Source: JAVVSR01 sp964604875
GTDB lineage: Bacteria > Bacillota > Clostridia > Christensenellales > CAG-917
Assembly (NCBI GenBank): GCA_964604875.1
Contig: CAZSAC010000001.1
Coordinates: 75,884 to 139,883 of the forward strand
Direction: 5' to 3'
DNA length: 64,000 nt
Part shown: in pieces, positions 43,733 through 51,400 of the stretch
Position numbering within the stretch: the stretch's first letter is position 1
Layout of the letters: every line of letters begins with the position of its first letter
Notes under the pieces: generated by a model
The model's database searches: none
The model's input: the letters and a program-made list of their open reading frames with translations, nothing else
Told to the model about the DNA's origin: nothing
Made by a program: the position numbers and the translations under genes

Positions 43733-45520
43733 CTAATAGCTATCCACTATAAAACCTTTTTTCTGCATATTGGAATTTGCAAAGTCAAAAACTTTTTCTG
43801 TAAACTCGTTTATTGTCATTGCTTGAACGGCTGACGCGTCTTCGGCATTTTTGACAAAAACGTCATTAGCTTCAATTATGTCGTCATAAATATTGCAAGG
43901 CAAATTATTTTTATCAAACTCAAAAAGCTCAACAAATTTATGAATATTCAAAATTCTTGCTTGCGCAAAGCCTTCACCTTTAAAACTAGAAACATACGCT
44001 TGCTTTCCGTCCAAAAACTCAGCGCATTCCAACATTTTTTTAGTATACGCGCCTTCTTCGATATTATTATCGATATACATAAAATAACCGCAAGGCTTCT
44101 CATCTTTTAAAACGATAAAAGCCTTCCCGCCATCAACGGAAATCTCAGCCAGTTTGTTTTGAAAATCCTCTTGACTTTTTACAATTTTGTACGACATTGA
44201 TTTGGTAAAATTGTTATACGCAAGCAATAAGTCTTCAGGGTTTTGTGTTTGCTTAATTGTATATTCGTTTGAAATATGTTTGATAGTTTCATTTGTTCTA
44301 CGGTCGATAGTGCAAAAACCGTATTTTGTATAAAAATCGGGTTTAAACGGACAAAGTAGCGCAATAATCGTACCGTTTTCATATAATTCAGTCAATGTTT
44401 TGTCCAATAGCTTTGTCATATATCCTTTGTTTCTGTATGCCTGTCTTGTCGCTACGGCAGTAAGAAAAGTTGCGGAAACAGTTTTACCTAAAAGCTCAAA
44501 TTGTTTTTTAATTAAATATACAGCCGAAACAATAGTCCCGTTATTTTCGACTGTAACCACCTGCGCGGTGGGACGGATTTCTTCCATAAAAAACCTTATG
44601 AAATTGTCGCTGTCGTCAAAACATTCACGATAGATTTGCTCTAGCTGAACGTCGTCGGATTCGGTGATTGTATACTTATCCAAAAGCATAACGGGGAAAT
44701 AAGATTGTTTGGATTTTCTAAGCCCTTCAATGGCCATATCTTCTTGTCGGTTTATATAACGGACATTTTTAAAATGCTTTTCTGCAAACATCTGATTTAT
44801 GGCGGTATATAATCCCTCATATTCTATCGCCGCCTTTTCAAAAAGAACTACGCCCACGTTTGTTGGCGTAATCTCGCCTACTGATACGCCTACAATTTTT
44901 CCGTCAATTTCTACAACGTCAACAATGCGGCTTGCTTCAAAACAAGTTTTAAGCATCAATAACAGCGCATTTTTTTCTTCTTCAAAAGAAACCTTTTCAC
45001 GGTTTTCACCCCAGTGATTCATCAGCGCCACAACACCGTCGTAATCTTCCTCGGTATAATCGCGGAAAATATATTTATATGAGCTTGTAAACTTGTGAAT
45101 ATGATTTCTCTTTGCGTGATATTTTTTGCCTTCAAGGTTGATTAAATCCGATGGAGAATAAATATATTCTGAATTTGCAATATCCGTGCTTAATTTATAT
45201 TTAGTGATTTTTTCGATTTGGGGCTTTGTTGCAAAAACAATTTTAAAATTTACATTGTTTTCTTGACAATATTCATAAATTCTATCAATTGCCAAGGGAT
45301 AGTTTTCGTTTGTGGTTAACGGAGATAAAAAAACGGGCTCCTGATTAAGGTCTGCGCGAATGTAGACGGCAATATCGTCTTTTGCCCACGTCATTGCGTC
45401 AAAATCATACCAAGAAAACCAGCTTCCGCAACAATAATCGCTTCCGATTGTGTCTGTCAGCTTTACATATTCGTTTAAAACCGCCTTGTCTGAATTGTAT
45501 AATTTTTTAAAATTTAACAT
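43733..45520 (-). CDS. DUF2156-GNAT fusion acyltransferase
   Basis: A 595-residue fusion. Residues 1-290 match the DUF2156 fold (LNFKKLYNSDKAVLNEY start; KRNHIHKFTSSYKYIFRDYTEEDYDGV; ISVGEITPTN-type site), a double-GNAT module related to aminoacyl-phosphatidylglycerol synthases. Residues from about 300 form an Eis-like GNAT acetyltransferase with the acetyl-CoA loop VATRQAYRNKGYMTKLL (about 380) and a C-terminal SCP2-like part. The start is ATG 45520, with AAGGG five bases upstream. The joint function and substrate are unknown. Confidence 0.75.
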   Translation of the reverse strand: MLNFKKLYNSDKAVLNEYVKLTDTIGSDYCCGSWFSWYDFDAMTWAKDDIAVYIRADLNQEPVFLSPLTTNENYPLAIDRIYEYCQENNVNFKIVFATKPQIEKITKYKLSTDIANSEYIYSPSDLINLEGKKYHAKRNHIHKFTSSYKYIFRDYTEEDYDGVVALMNHWGENREKVSFEEEKNALLLMLKTCFEASRIVDVVEIDGKIVGVSVGEITPTNVGVVLFEKAAIEYEGLYTAINQMFAEKHFKNVRYINRQEDMAIEGLRKSKQSYFPVMLLDKYTITESDDVQLEQIYRECFDDSDNFIRFFMEEIRPTAQVVTVENNGTIVSAVYLIKKQFELLGKTVSATFLTAVATRQAYRNKGYMTKLLDKTLTELYENGTIIALLCPFKPDFYTKYGFCTIDRRTNETIKHISNEYTIKQTQNPEDLLLAYNNFTKSMSYKIVKSQEDFQNKLAEISVDGGKAFIVLKDEKPCGYFMYIDNNIEEGAYTKKMLECAEFLDGKQAYVSSFKGEGFAQARILNIHKFVELFEFDKNNLPCNIYDDIIEANDVFVKNAEDASAVQAMTINEFTEKVFDFANSNMQKKGFIVDSY

Positions 45521-45593
45521 TAAATCCCTTATTATTTTTTCCATATGGTATTTTGTGTTTTTTCTATTATACCACTTAAATTGCAAAATTAGG

Positions 45594-45622
45594 TTGAATT
45601 ACGAGAAATATTATGCTATCAT
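45594..45622 (+). promoter_or_regulatory. Promoter of the 45640 gene
   Basis: TTGAAT (45594-45599), 17-base spacer, TATCAT (45617-45622), 17 bases before the start codon with GAGGT between. Confidence 0.5.
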
Positions 45623-45639
45623 TTTTTTGAGGTAAACTT

Positions 45640-46134
45640 ATGAGATTTAAACTTAAATTACAACCTTTAGTGTATGGACTGCTCACCGCCGTAATGATAA
45701 TTTCTTTGGCTGCGGTGGTGATAAACATATTGATTATGGCAGAAGTGGGAAGATTTGTTTCCACAAATTCAGCCGTTCCGATTGTTTCGCTTATCTGTTC
45801 AATATTGACCTTTTTGTTTTCGATGTCGATTGCGGTCTTTTCTTGTTATGCCTTTAGCGCAGAAAAGTTTATTGTACGCTACGGATTGATACCCAGCTCA
45901 ATTCCTTATAAAAATTTATTGGCTATCGTGGAAGAACTACCCTCAAAACGGATTACAATTCAGTTTAAACCGGTTAAACCAAAATCGGACGATGACTTTG
46001 GATTTTTGGTTATCAGCATCAATCCTTCAAACACAGACGATTTTATTAAATGCTTGCTAGATAAAAATCCTGATATTAAACACAATAAGTTTGATATAAC
46101 GCAAAGCAATTCTTCTACAAAAGACAATAATTAA
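45640..46134 (+). CDS. Membrane protein of unknown function (two helices, PH-like tail)
   Basis: A 164-residue protein. Two membrane helices lie at about residues 11-34 and 44-70, followed by a cytosolic domain (FIVRYGLIPSSIPYKNLLAIVEE, then TIQFKPVKPKSDDDFGFLVISINP) whose pattern recalls bacterial PH domains. The Asn/Ser/Asp-rich tail is probably disordered. GAGGT precedes the ATG. It lies upstream of the tail-anchored proline-rich protein on the same strand. I do not recognise a family with certainty. Confidence 0.6.
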   Translation: MRFKLKLQPLVYGLLTAVMIISLAAVVINILIMAEVGRFVSTNSAVPIVSLICSILTFLFSMSIAVFSCYAFSAEKFIVRYGLIPSSIPYKNLLAIVEELPSKRITIQFKPVKPKSDDDFGFLVISINPSNTDDFIKCLLDKNPDIKHNKFDITQSNSSTKDNN

Positions 46135-46285
46135 CTATTTATTTAATTTTTTTTATATAATATTGCAAAAAATCAAAAAATTGTGTAAGGTTTTACAAAA
46201 AACTGCATAAAAAATAATTAAAGTACTTGTTTAAAATTTTAAATTAGTATAATATAATATTATGTATGTTTAGGGAGGTTATTAT

Positions 46286-47230
46286 ATGGATTCAAGATTG
46301 GAAGCTCATATTGACGAGATTTTTAAGGATGTGCCCAAAACTGAAAAACTTGTCGTAATGATAAATCGCATTAAATCAAAAGCTAACGCAAAGTATTTGC
46401 AAGTACGCGAACAAGGGTATTCTCGCAATGTGGCGTATACCGAGGTAGAAAATTGGATTACCAAAGCCAAAGTAATTGTTGATGAAGAAGTCAAAAATTA
46501 TAACGCCGCCCAAGCAGGTAGTACACCTGTTTCTGCGCCGACTAGCGCGCCCGCCGTTCCTGCGCCATTGAACGTTCAAAACATAAATGATATGCCCGCT
46601 GTCGTAGTTGAGCGTACAACTCCACAAGATAAACCTAAACAAGCGGCTCCTGCGCCAGTTGTAACGCCAATTTCCGCGCCTGCGCCCGTTGCAGCGCCTA
46701 TACCTGCGCCGGTTGCTCCTGCGCAAAAAAATGTTTCGCACGCAGCGCCTGTAAGCAATGATGAATTATCCGACATTTTAGGCAAGAAAAAGGTAAAAGA
46801 TAAAAAAGCGGAAAAACCCGAAAAAAGAAAAAAAGAAAAAGCTAAGAAAGCAACTGATGTTTCGCCCGCTCCTGTTGCTGAGGTTGAGACTATCGTTGAA
46901 GAACCGACACCATTTATCGCCCCTATTGAACCAACTCCTTCATTCCCCACTTTTGTTGCGCCGTTGCCTTCTGTTACACCTTCTTTCCAAGTTCCTGTCG
47001 CCAAATATGAGGAACCTGTAAATTTAGCGGAAGAACAAGTTTCCCCTATTGAAGAAGAAACAGTTGAAGAAGTTGAAGAAGTTGAAAAAAATATAGATAA
47101 TCAAACGGTCTGCCCTACTGAAACATCTGAATATCGTTGTAAAGGTGTTGTAGGCAAAATTTTCGGCGCTGTTGCCATTCTTTTAGGGCTTGGCGCTGCA
47201 GTCTTAGTGATTTTAAAATTTTTAGGTTAA
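46286..47230 (+). CDS. Proline/alanine-rich protein with C-terminal membrane anchor
   Basis: A 314-residue protein of unknown function. Residues 1-75 form a compact, probably helical domain (SRLEAHIDEIFKDVPKTEKL). A long Ala/Pro linker follows (about 80-155), then a Lys-rich stretch (KKKVKDKKAEKPEKRKKEKAK is about 25 residues of mostly Lys and Glu), a second Pro-rich part, an acidic stretch, and a final helix IFGAVAILLGLGAAVLVIL as tail anchor. GGGAGG precedes the ATG. A cytosolic adaptor hung on the membrane by its tail is the simplest reading. Confidence 0.6.
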   Translation: MDSRLEAHIDEIFKDVPKTEKLVVMINRIKSKANAKYLQVREQGYSRNVAYTEVENWITKAKVIVDEEVKNYNAAQAGSTPVSAPTSAPAVPAPLNVQNINDMPAVVVERTTPQDKPKQAAPAPVVTPISAPAPVAAPIPAPVAPAQKNVSHAAPVSNDELSDILGKKKVKDKKAEKPEKRKKEKAKKATDVSPAPVAEVETIVEEPTPFIAPIEPTPSFPTFVAPLPSVTPSFQVPVAKYEEPVNLAEEQVSPIEEETVEEVEEVEKNIDNQTVCPTETSEYRCKGVVGKIFGAVAILLGLGAAVLVILKFLG

Positions 47231-47244
47231 TAAAGTTATAAATC

Positions 47245-47275
47245 AAAAACCTCCGACAATTTGTCGGAGGTTTTT
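47245..47275 (+). terminator. Bidirectional terminator between the tail-anchored gene and proA
   Basis: Perfect 14-bp stem (AAAAACCTCCGACA at 47245-47258 and its complement at 47262-47275) with T runs on both strands, between convergent genes. Confidence 0.9.
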
Positions 47276-47276
47276 T

Positions 47277-48515
47277 TTATCTTGTTTGACCGTTTCCAAA
47301 AATTACGTATTTCTCGCTGGTCAGTTGCTCCAGCCCTAACGGACCTCTTGCGTGTAGCTTGTTTGTGCTTATGCCCATTTCTGCCCCAAACCCAAATTCA
47401 AAACCGTCAGTGAACCTTGTGCTTGCGTTAACGTATATCGCTGCGGCGTCTACACGCTTTTCAAATTCGGCAATAGCAATCTCATCTGTTGATAAAATTG
47501 CCTCGCTATGACGTGTTCCATATTGATTTATGTGTTCGATTGCCCAATTATAATCCTCAACGATTTTTATGCTGACAACTTTATCGAGGTATTCTGTAGA
47601 AAAATCATTGTCGCCAATCGGCATAATTTTAGGACAAATTTTTTGGGAAAGTTCATCGCCTTTTACGATGACGCCCTCGGATAAAAGTCTATCAACGCAA
47701 AGCGGTAAAAACCTTTGCGCAATATTTTGGTCAACCAAAATATGCTCCGCTGCGTTACATACGGACGGACGGGATATTTTTGCCGAAACTGCCACGCTTA
47801 CCGCTGTTTCGACATCTGCCGATTGCTCTACATAGATATGACAGTTTCCGCCTGCCGAGGCTATCACAGGGATTTTGGAGTTATCTAAGATAAACCTCTT
47901 TAGTTGTTCACCCCCTCTGGGAATAACAACGTCGATAAATTTATCTTGCTTTAAAAGTTCAATAACATAGGAATAGTCCGGCAGAGTTATCATTTGGATA
48001 ATATCTTCGTCAAAGCCTTCGGCTATTACCGCCTCTTTCATTAGCTGCAATAAAACGATATTCGTTTTTAACGCAGACTTGCTTCCTCTTAGCACAACAG
48101 CATTTCCGCTCTTAATACAAAGCGCGGTGGCGTCAACGGTTACATTCGGGCGAGCCTCATAGATAATTGCAATTACGCCCAACGGAGCTCGCACTTTTTT
48201 TATGATAAGTCCATTTGGTCTTGTCCACTCTGACGTAACCTTTCCGATAGGGTCGGGCAAGTCGATAATCTGCTTTACGCCGTTTATCATACCGGTAATC
48301 CGCTCTTCGGTCAGTTTTAGTCTATCATACAAAATCGCATCTTCATAGGATATATTTGCCAAGTCAAGCGCGTTTTCCGTCAAAATTGAACTTCGATTGT
48401 CCTCCAACTTTTTTACGATTGCCGACAGAATCTGATTTTTTTGACACGATGTAAAGGAAGCAAGCCTTAAGCTTGCCTCGTGTGATTTTTGCGCAATTTG
48501 TAATACGTCGAGCAT
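47277..48515 (-). CDS. proA: Glutamate-5-semialdehyde dehydrogenase
   Basis: A 412-residue gamma-glutamyl phosphate reductase, the second step of proline synthesis. Its parts are PIGKVTSEWTRPNGLIIKKVRAPLGVI (about 91-117), the catalytic cysteine in SRPSVCNAAEHILVDQ (about 249-255), and RFTDGFEFGFGAEMGIST (about 362). Length and order are standard. No proB is adjacent; the proB partner must be elsewhere. Confidence 0.97.
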   Translation of the reverse strand: MLDVLQIAQKSHEASLRLASFTSCQKNQILSAIVKKLEDNRSSILTENALDLANISYEDAILYDRLKLTEERITGMINGVKQIIDLPDPIGKVTSEWTRPNGLIIKKVRAPLGVIAIIYEARPNVTVDATALCIKSGNAVVLRGSKSALKTNIVLLQLMKEAVIAEGFDEDIIQMITLPDYSYVIELLKQDKFIDVVIPRGGEQLKRFILDNSKIPVIASAGGNCHIYVEQSADVETAVSVAVSAKISRPSVCNAAEHILVDQNIAQRFLPLCVDRLLSEGVIVKGDELSQKICPKIMPIGDNDFSTEYLDKVVSIKIVEDYNWAIEHINQYGTRHSEAILSTDEIAIAEFEKRVDAAAIYVNASTRFTDGFEFGFGAEMGISTNKLHARGPLGLEQLTSEKYVIFGNGQTR

Positions 48516-48520
48516 ATTAT

Positions 48521-49255
48521 TTATTCCTCTTCTTCAGGAAGAACTGCGTTATGGAATACGTTTTGAACATCGTCAAGTTCTTCCAGTTTTTCGACCAATT
48601 TATTTATTGATGCGATATACTTTTCTTCGGGAGTAATTTCGTTGTCGGGCAACATATCGATGTCTGATGATAGCGTGGTTAAGCCTTGAGCTTCCAACGC
48701 CTCTCTAACTTTTCCCAAGTCGGCGGGCATTGTGTAGATTTCATAAACGTCGTCGTCGGAAACGATATCGTCGGCGCCTGCGTCAATGGCAAGCATCATT
48801 AAGTCGTCTTCTTCCATTGCGCTTTTATCAATTACGATAACGCCGCGTCTTTTAAACATAAACGAAACGCAGCCGCTTTGTCCCAACGAACCGCCGAATT
48901 TATCAAATAAGTGCCTTACGTCGCCTGCCGTACGGTTTTTATTGTCGGTAAGTGATTCCACTATAAAAGCTACGCCGCCTGCGCCGTAACCTTCGTATGT
49001 CATTTCTTCATAGTTTACGCTGTCCAATTCACCGGACGCTTTTTTAATACTTCTTGCGATATTGTCGTTTGGCATATTATTTGCCTTAGCTTTGGCAATA
49101 ACGTCGCGTAGTTTAGAATTTGAGTTAGGGTCGGCGCCGCCTGTTTTTACAGCGATTGCAATTTCACGACCGATTTTCGTAAATACGTTTCCGCGCGCAG
49201 CGTCGGTTTTACCCTTTTTTGCTTGAATATTATGCCATTTACTATGTCCACTCAT
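48521..49255 (-). CDS. YebC/PmpR family protein (TACO1-like translation factor/regulator)
   Basis: A 244-residue YebC: MSGHSKWHNIQAKKGKTDAARG at the start, NNMPNDNIARSIKKASGE (about 56), YEGYGAGGVAFIVESLTDN (about 83) and the C-terminal LPDNEITP. Family members are annotated as transcription regulators, and several act in translation of proline-rich stretches. It lies five bases upstream of proA on the minus strand. GGAAGG precedes the ATG. Confidence 0.95.
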   Translation of the reverse strand: MSGHSKWHNIQAKKGKTDAARGNVFTKIGREIAIAVKTGGADPNSNSKLRDVIAKAKANNMPNDNIARSIKKASGELDSVNYEEMTYEGYGAGGVAFIVESLTDNKNRTAGDVRHLFDKFGGSLGQSGCVSFMFKRRGVIVIDKSAMEEDDLMMLAIDAGADDIVSDDDVYEIYTMPADLGKVREALEAQGLTTLSSDIDMLPDNEITPEEKYIASINKLVEKLEELDDVQNVFHNAVLPEEEE

Positions 49256-49267
49256 ATATACACCTTC

Positions 49268-50017
49268 CTAATTTGTTGATTTGCTTAGTTGAAACATTGC
49301 TATTCCGCCTGCAACAGCAACGTTTAAAGATTCCATTCCGTTTTGCATTTTTATTGCAACCACCGCGTCAGCCGATTGCTTTATCACACTTGATACGCCG
49401 TGAGCCTCGCTGCCCAGTATAATTGCGGTAGGAGTTTTGGGATTAAAACAAGAAATATCTTCCCCGTTCATATCCATTGCAACAGAATGATAGTGAGTTA
49501 AATGCGCTAAGGCGACATCATATGAACAATCAAATAGGTTCACTCTGAAAATACCGCCCATAGACGCTCTTACAGTTTTTGTTGAATATGCCTCGGCGCA
49601 ATTTATGAGGTATATATCTAAAAACCCCAAAGAAGCCGCCGTACGGATAAGCGTCCCTAAATTTCCACAATCGGAAATCCCGTCTAAAAACAGCGCGTTT
49701 GAACTATAACCGCATTTTGTAGGCGAGGGAGTTTTAACAACCGCCAAAAGCCCTGACGGCGTTACCGTATCAGCCAAAGACGTCATTACGCTTTGCGATA
49801 CAATAAATTTCTCGCCCCCAAGCTTGTCGGCAAGGTTTTGAACCTCATCGGATACCGTTTCAGCAACAAATACGCTCTCTACCTCAACATAATCGGGCAA
49901 ATCTTTCAAAATATTTACGCCCTCCACAACGAACAAGCCAAACTCGGCGCGATACTTTTTCTGCAAAAGCTTCCGCGCAAATTTGACCTTTTCGTTAGAA
50001 GTTGAGGTAATAATCAT
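49268..50017 (-). CDS. SpoU/TrmH-family RNA 2'-O-methyltransferase
   Basis: A 249-residue SPOUT methyltransferase. An N-terminal L30e-like substrate-binding domain (about 1-95) is followed by the trefoil-knot domain with FLDGISDCGNLGTLIRTAASLGF (about 108), IILGSEAHGVS (about 199) and the C-terminal MQNGMESLNVAVAGGIAMFQL signature. It methylates a ribose in rRNA or tRNA; the target is not readable. It follows the rplT terminator and leads into yebC-proA. Confidence 0.9.
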   Translation of the reverse strand: MIITSTSNEKVKFARKLLQKKYRAEFGLFVVEGVNILKDLPDYVEVESVFVAETVSDEVQNLADKLGGEKFIVSQSVMTSLADTVTPSGLLAVVKTPSPTKCGYSSNALFLDGISDCGNLGTLIRTAASLGFLDIYLINCAEAYSTKTVRASMGGIFRVNLFDCSYDVALAHLTHYHSVAMDMNGEDISCFNPKTPTAIILGSEAHGVSSVIKQSADAVVAIKMQNGMESLNVAVAGGIAMFQLSKSTN

Positions 50018-50026
50018 ATTCTAAAA

Positions 50027-50052
50027 AAATAGCCTTCGCTATGGAAGGCTAA
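50027..50052 (-). terminator. Intrinsic terminator of infC-rpmI-rplT
   Basis: Stem TAGCCTTC (50030-50037) / GAAGGCTA (50044-50051) with a T7 run on the minus strand, just after rplT. Confidence 0.85.
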
Positions 50053-50057
50053 TCGTT

Positions 50058-50408
50058 TTATAAAGAAGCCTTCGCCTTATCGCAAAGCGCGGTAAAGGTT
50101 GTAGCGTCGTTGACTGCTATATCTGCCAAGATTTTTCTGTTTAAATCTACGCCGGCTGTTTTCAAACCGAACATAAAACGACTGTAGGATAAACCGTTCA
50201 TTCTAGCGGCGGCGTTAATTCTTGCAATCCAGAGCTTTCTAAAATCACGTTTCTTGTGTTTTCTGCCAACATATGCGTATTGTTGGGACTTCATTACGGC
50301 TTGACGAGCTACGCGATATAACTTGCTTTTAGAACCCCAGTAGCCTTTTGCTTGCTTTAATATTTTTCTGCGTTTTTTTACGGCGTTTACGCCACGTTTA
50401 ATTCTCAT
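50058..50408 (-). CDS. rplT: Ribosomal protein L20
   Basis: A 116-residue L20: MRIKRGVNAVKKRRKILKQAKGYWG at the N-terminus, AYVGRKHKKRDFRKLWIARINAA in the middle, LNRKILADIAVND at the end. It is an early 50S assembly protein and, in Firmicutes, the repressor that binds the infC leader. It is the last gene of the infC-rpmI-rplT operon. Confidence 0.98.
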   Translation of the reverse strand: MRIKRGVNAVKKRRKILKQAKGYWGSKSKLYRVARQAVMKSQQYAYVGRKHKKRDFRKLWIARINAAARMNGLSYSRFMFGLKTAGVDLNRKILADIAVNDATTFTALCDKAKASL

Positions 50409-50427
50409 AGTTTAGTACCTCCAAGTC

Positions 50428-50622
50428 TTAGTAAGGGAGCTGACGCTTAATATTTGCAGCAACTTGACCTTGCAAGTATGCGCCTTTTCTTAAGTTGCGT
50501 TTTCTCTTAGTTGTTTTTTTTGATAAAATGTGTCTTCTACCCATCTTCGAGCTTTTTACATTACCCGAAGCGGACACCTTGAAGCGTTTTTTTGCGCTAC
50601 TGCGCGATTTCATTTTAGGCAT
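50428..50622 (-). CDS. rpmI: Ribosomal protein L35
   Basis: A 64-residue L35: MPKMKSRSSAKKRFKVSASG and HILSKKTTKRKRNLRKG. A small basic 50S protein between infC and rplT, in the usual order. Confidence 0.98.
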   Translation of the reverse strand: MPKMKSRSSAKKRFKVSASGNVKSSKMGRRHILSKKTTKRKRNLRKGAYLQGQVAANIKRQLPY

Positions 50623-50656
50623 AGAAATTGTCCTCCAAATGTAATATATAAATCAA

Positions 50657-51187
50657 TTATTTTTTCGGTGCTGCGGCAATAAAAGTTGTAATAAAACGTC
50701 CCTCTAATTTTGCCGGCTTATCAACCTTATAAGGTTCCTCAATCAAGGTAAGAAAATCCTGCACAACTTCGAATGCTAAATCCGTGTGTTGCATTTGTCT
50801 TCCCTTTAGCCTCAAGCCCACCTTCACACGATAACCTTTTTGCAAAAACTTAACTGCTTGCGCCGCCTTCGTTTTCATATCGCCGATGTCGATTGTGGCA
50901 GAAAGACCGATTTCTTTCGTTTCAACAATATTTTGCTTTTTGCCGTCCTCTTTTTCGCGTTTTTTCTGGTCAAAGAGAAACTTGCCGTAGTCGATAATCT
51001 TGCAAACCGGCGGAGTTGCGTTGGGTGAAATTTTAACCAAATCCAATCCCTTTTCAACCGCAATACCAAATGCCTCGCGACTGCTCATAATACCAAGCTG
51101 AGCGCCGTCCGCGCCAATCACACGAACCTCGCGGTCGCGTATTTGTTCATTAATCTGAACATCTTTGCTTTTATCGGGTTTTATAAT
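50657..51187 (-). CDS. infC: Translation initiation factor IF-3, AUU start codon
   Basis: IF-3 binds the 30S subunit and checks start codons. The conserved N-terminal sequence VQINEQIRDREVRVIGADGAQLGIM begins upstream of the first ATG/GTG. Reading back in frame reaches ATT at 51185-51187 with AGGAGG exactly six bases upstream, giving a 176-residue protein of normal length. Later motifs: PVCKIIDYGKFLFDQKKRE and VKVGLRLKGRQMQH. AUU is the known autoregulatory start of infC in E. coli, since IF-3 rejects it. A GTG at 51121 would give a shortened protein and has no ribosome site. Confidence 0.95.
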   Translation of the reverse strand: MIKPDKSKDVQINEQIRDREVRVIGADGAQLGIMSSREAFGIAVEKGLDLVKISPNATPPVCKIIDYGKFLFDQKKREKEDGKKQNIVETKEIGLSATIDIGDMKTKAAQAVKFLQKGYRVKVGLRLKGRQMQHTDLAFEVVQDFLTLIEEPYKVDKPAKLEGRFITTFIAAAPKK

Positions 51188-51235
51188 ATATATCCTCCTG
51201 ATATGAAATACGGCTTTAGGCTTTTTGCGCCGATA

Positions 51236-51266
51236 ACAAAAAGCGAGTAGTAAAAACTACTCGCTT
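51236..51266 (-). terminator. Leader terminator of the infC operon (L20 leader attenuator)
   Basis: Perfect 11-bp stem AAGCGAGTAGT (51241-51251) / ACTACTCGCTT (51256-51266) followed by a T5 run on the minus strand, about 50 bases before the infC start. A near copy of the arm (AAGCAAGTAG) occurs further upstream, about 51328-51337, and could form an alternative pairing. This fits L20-controlled attenuation as in other Firmicutes. Confidence 0.75.
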
Positions 51267-51341
51267 ATACAAAATGCCTTTTAGTATAAGAACCACTTAG
51301 CACAATTGCTGATGGTGAGAATAGTTTCTACTTGCTTCGTT

Positions 51342-51370
51342 ATAATACCAATAAATATTAACGCTGTCAA
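51342..51370 (-). promoter_or_regulatory. Promoter of infC-rpmI-rplT
   Basis: TTGACA (51370-51365), 17-base spacer, TATTAT (51347-51342) on the minus strand. It gives a leader of about 150 bases before infC. Confidence 0.75.
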
Positions 51371-51400
51371 GCGAAATATACCATTTTCACCTAAAAAAGG

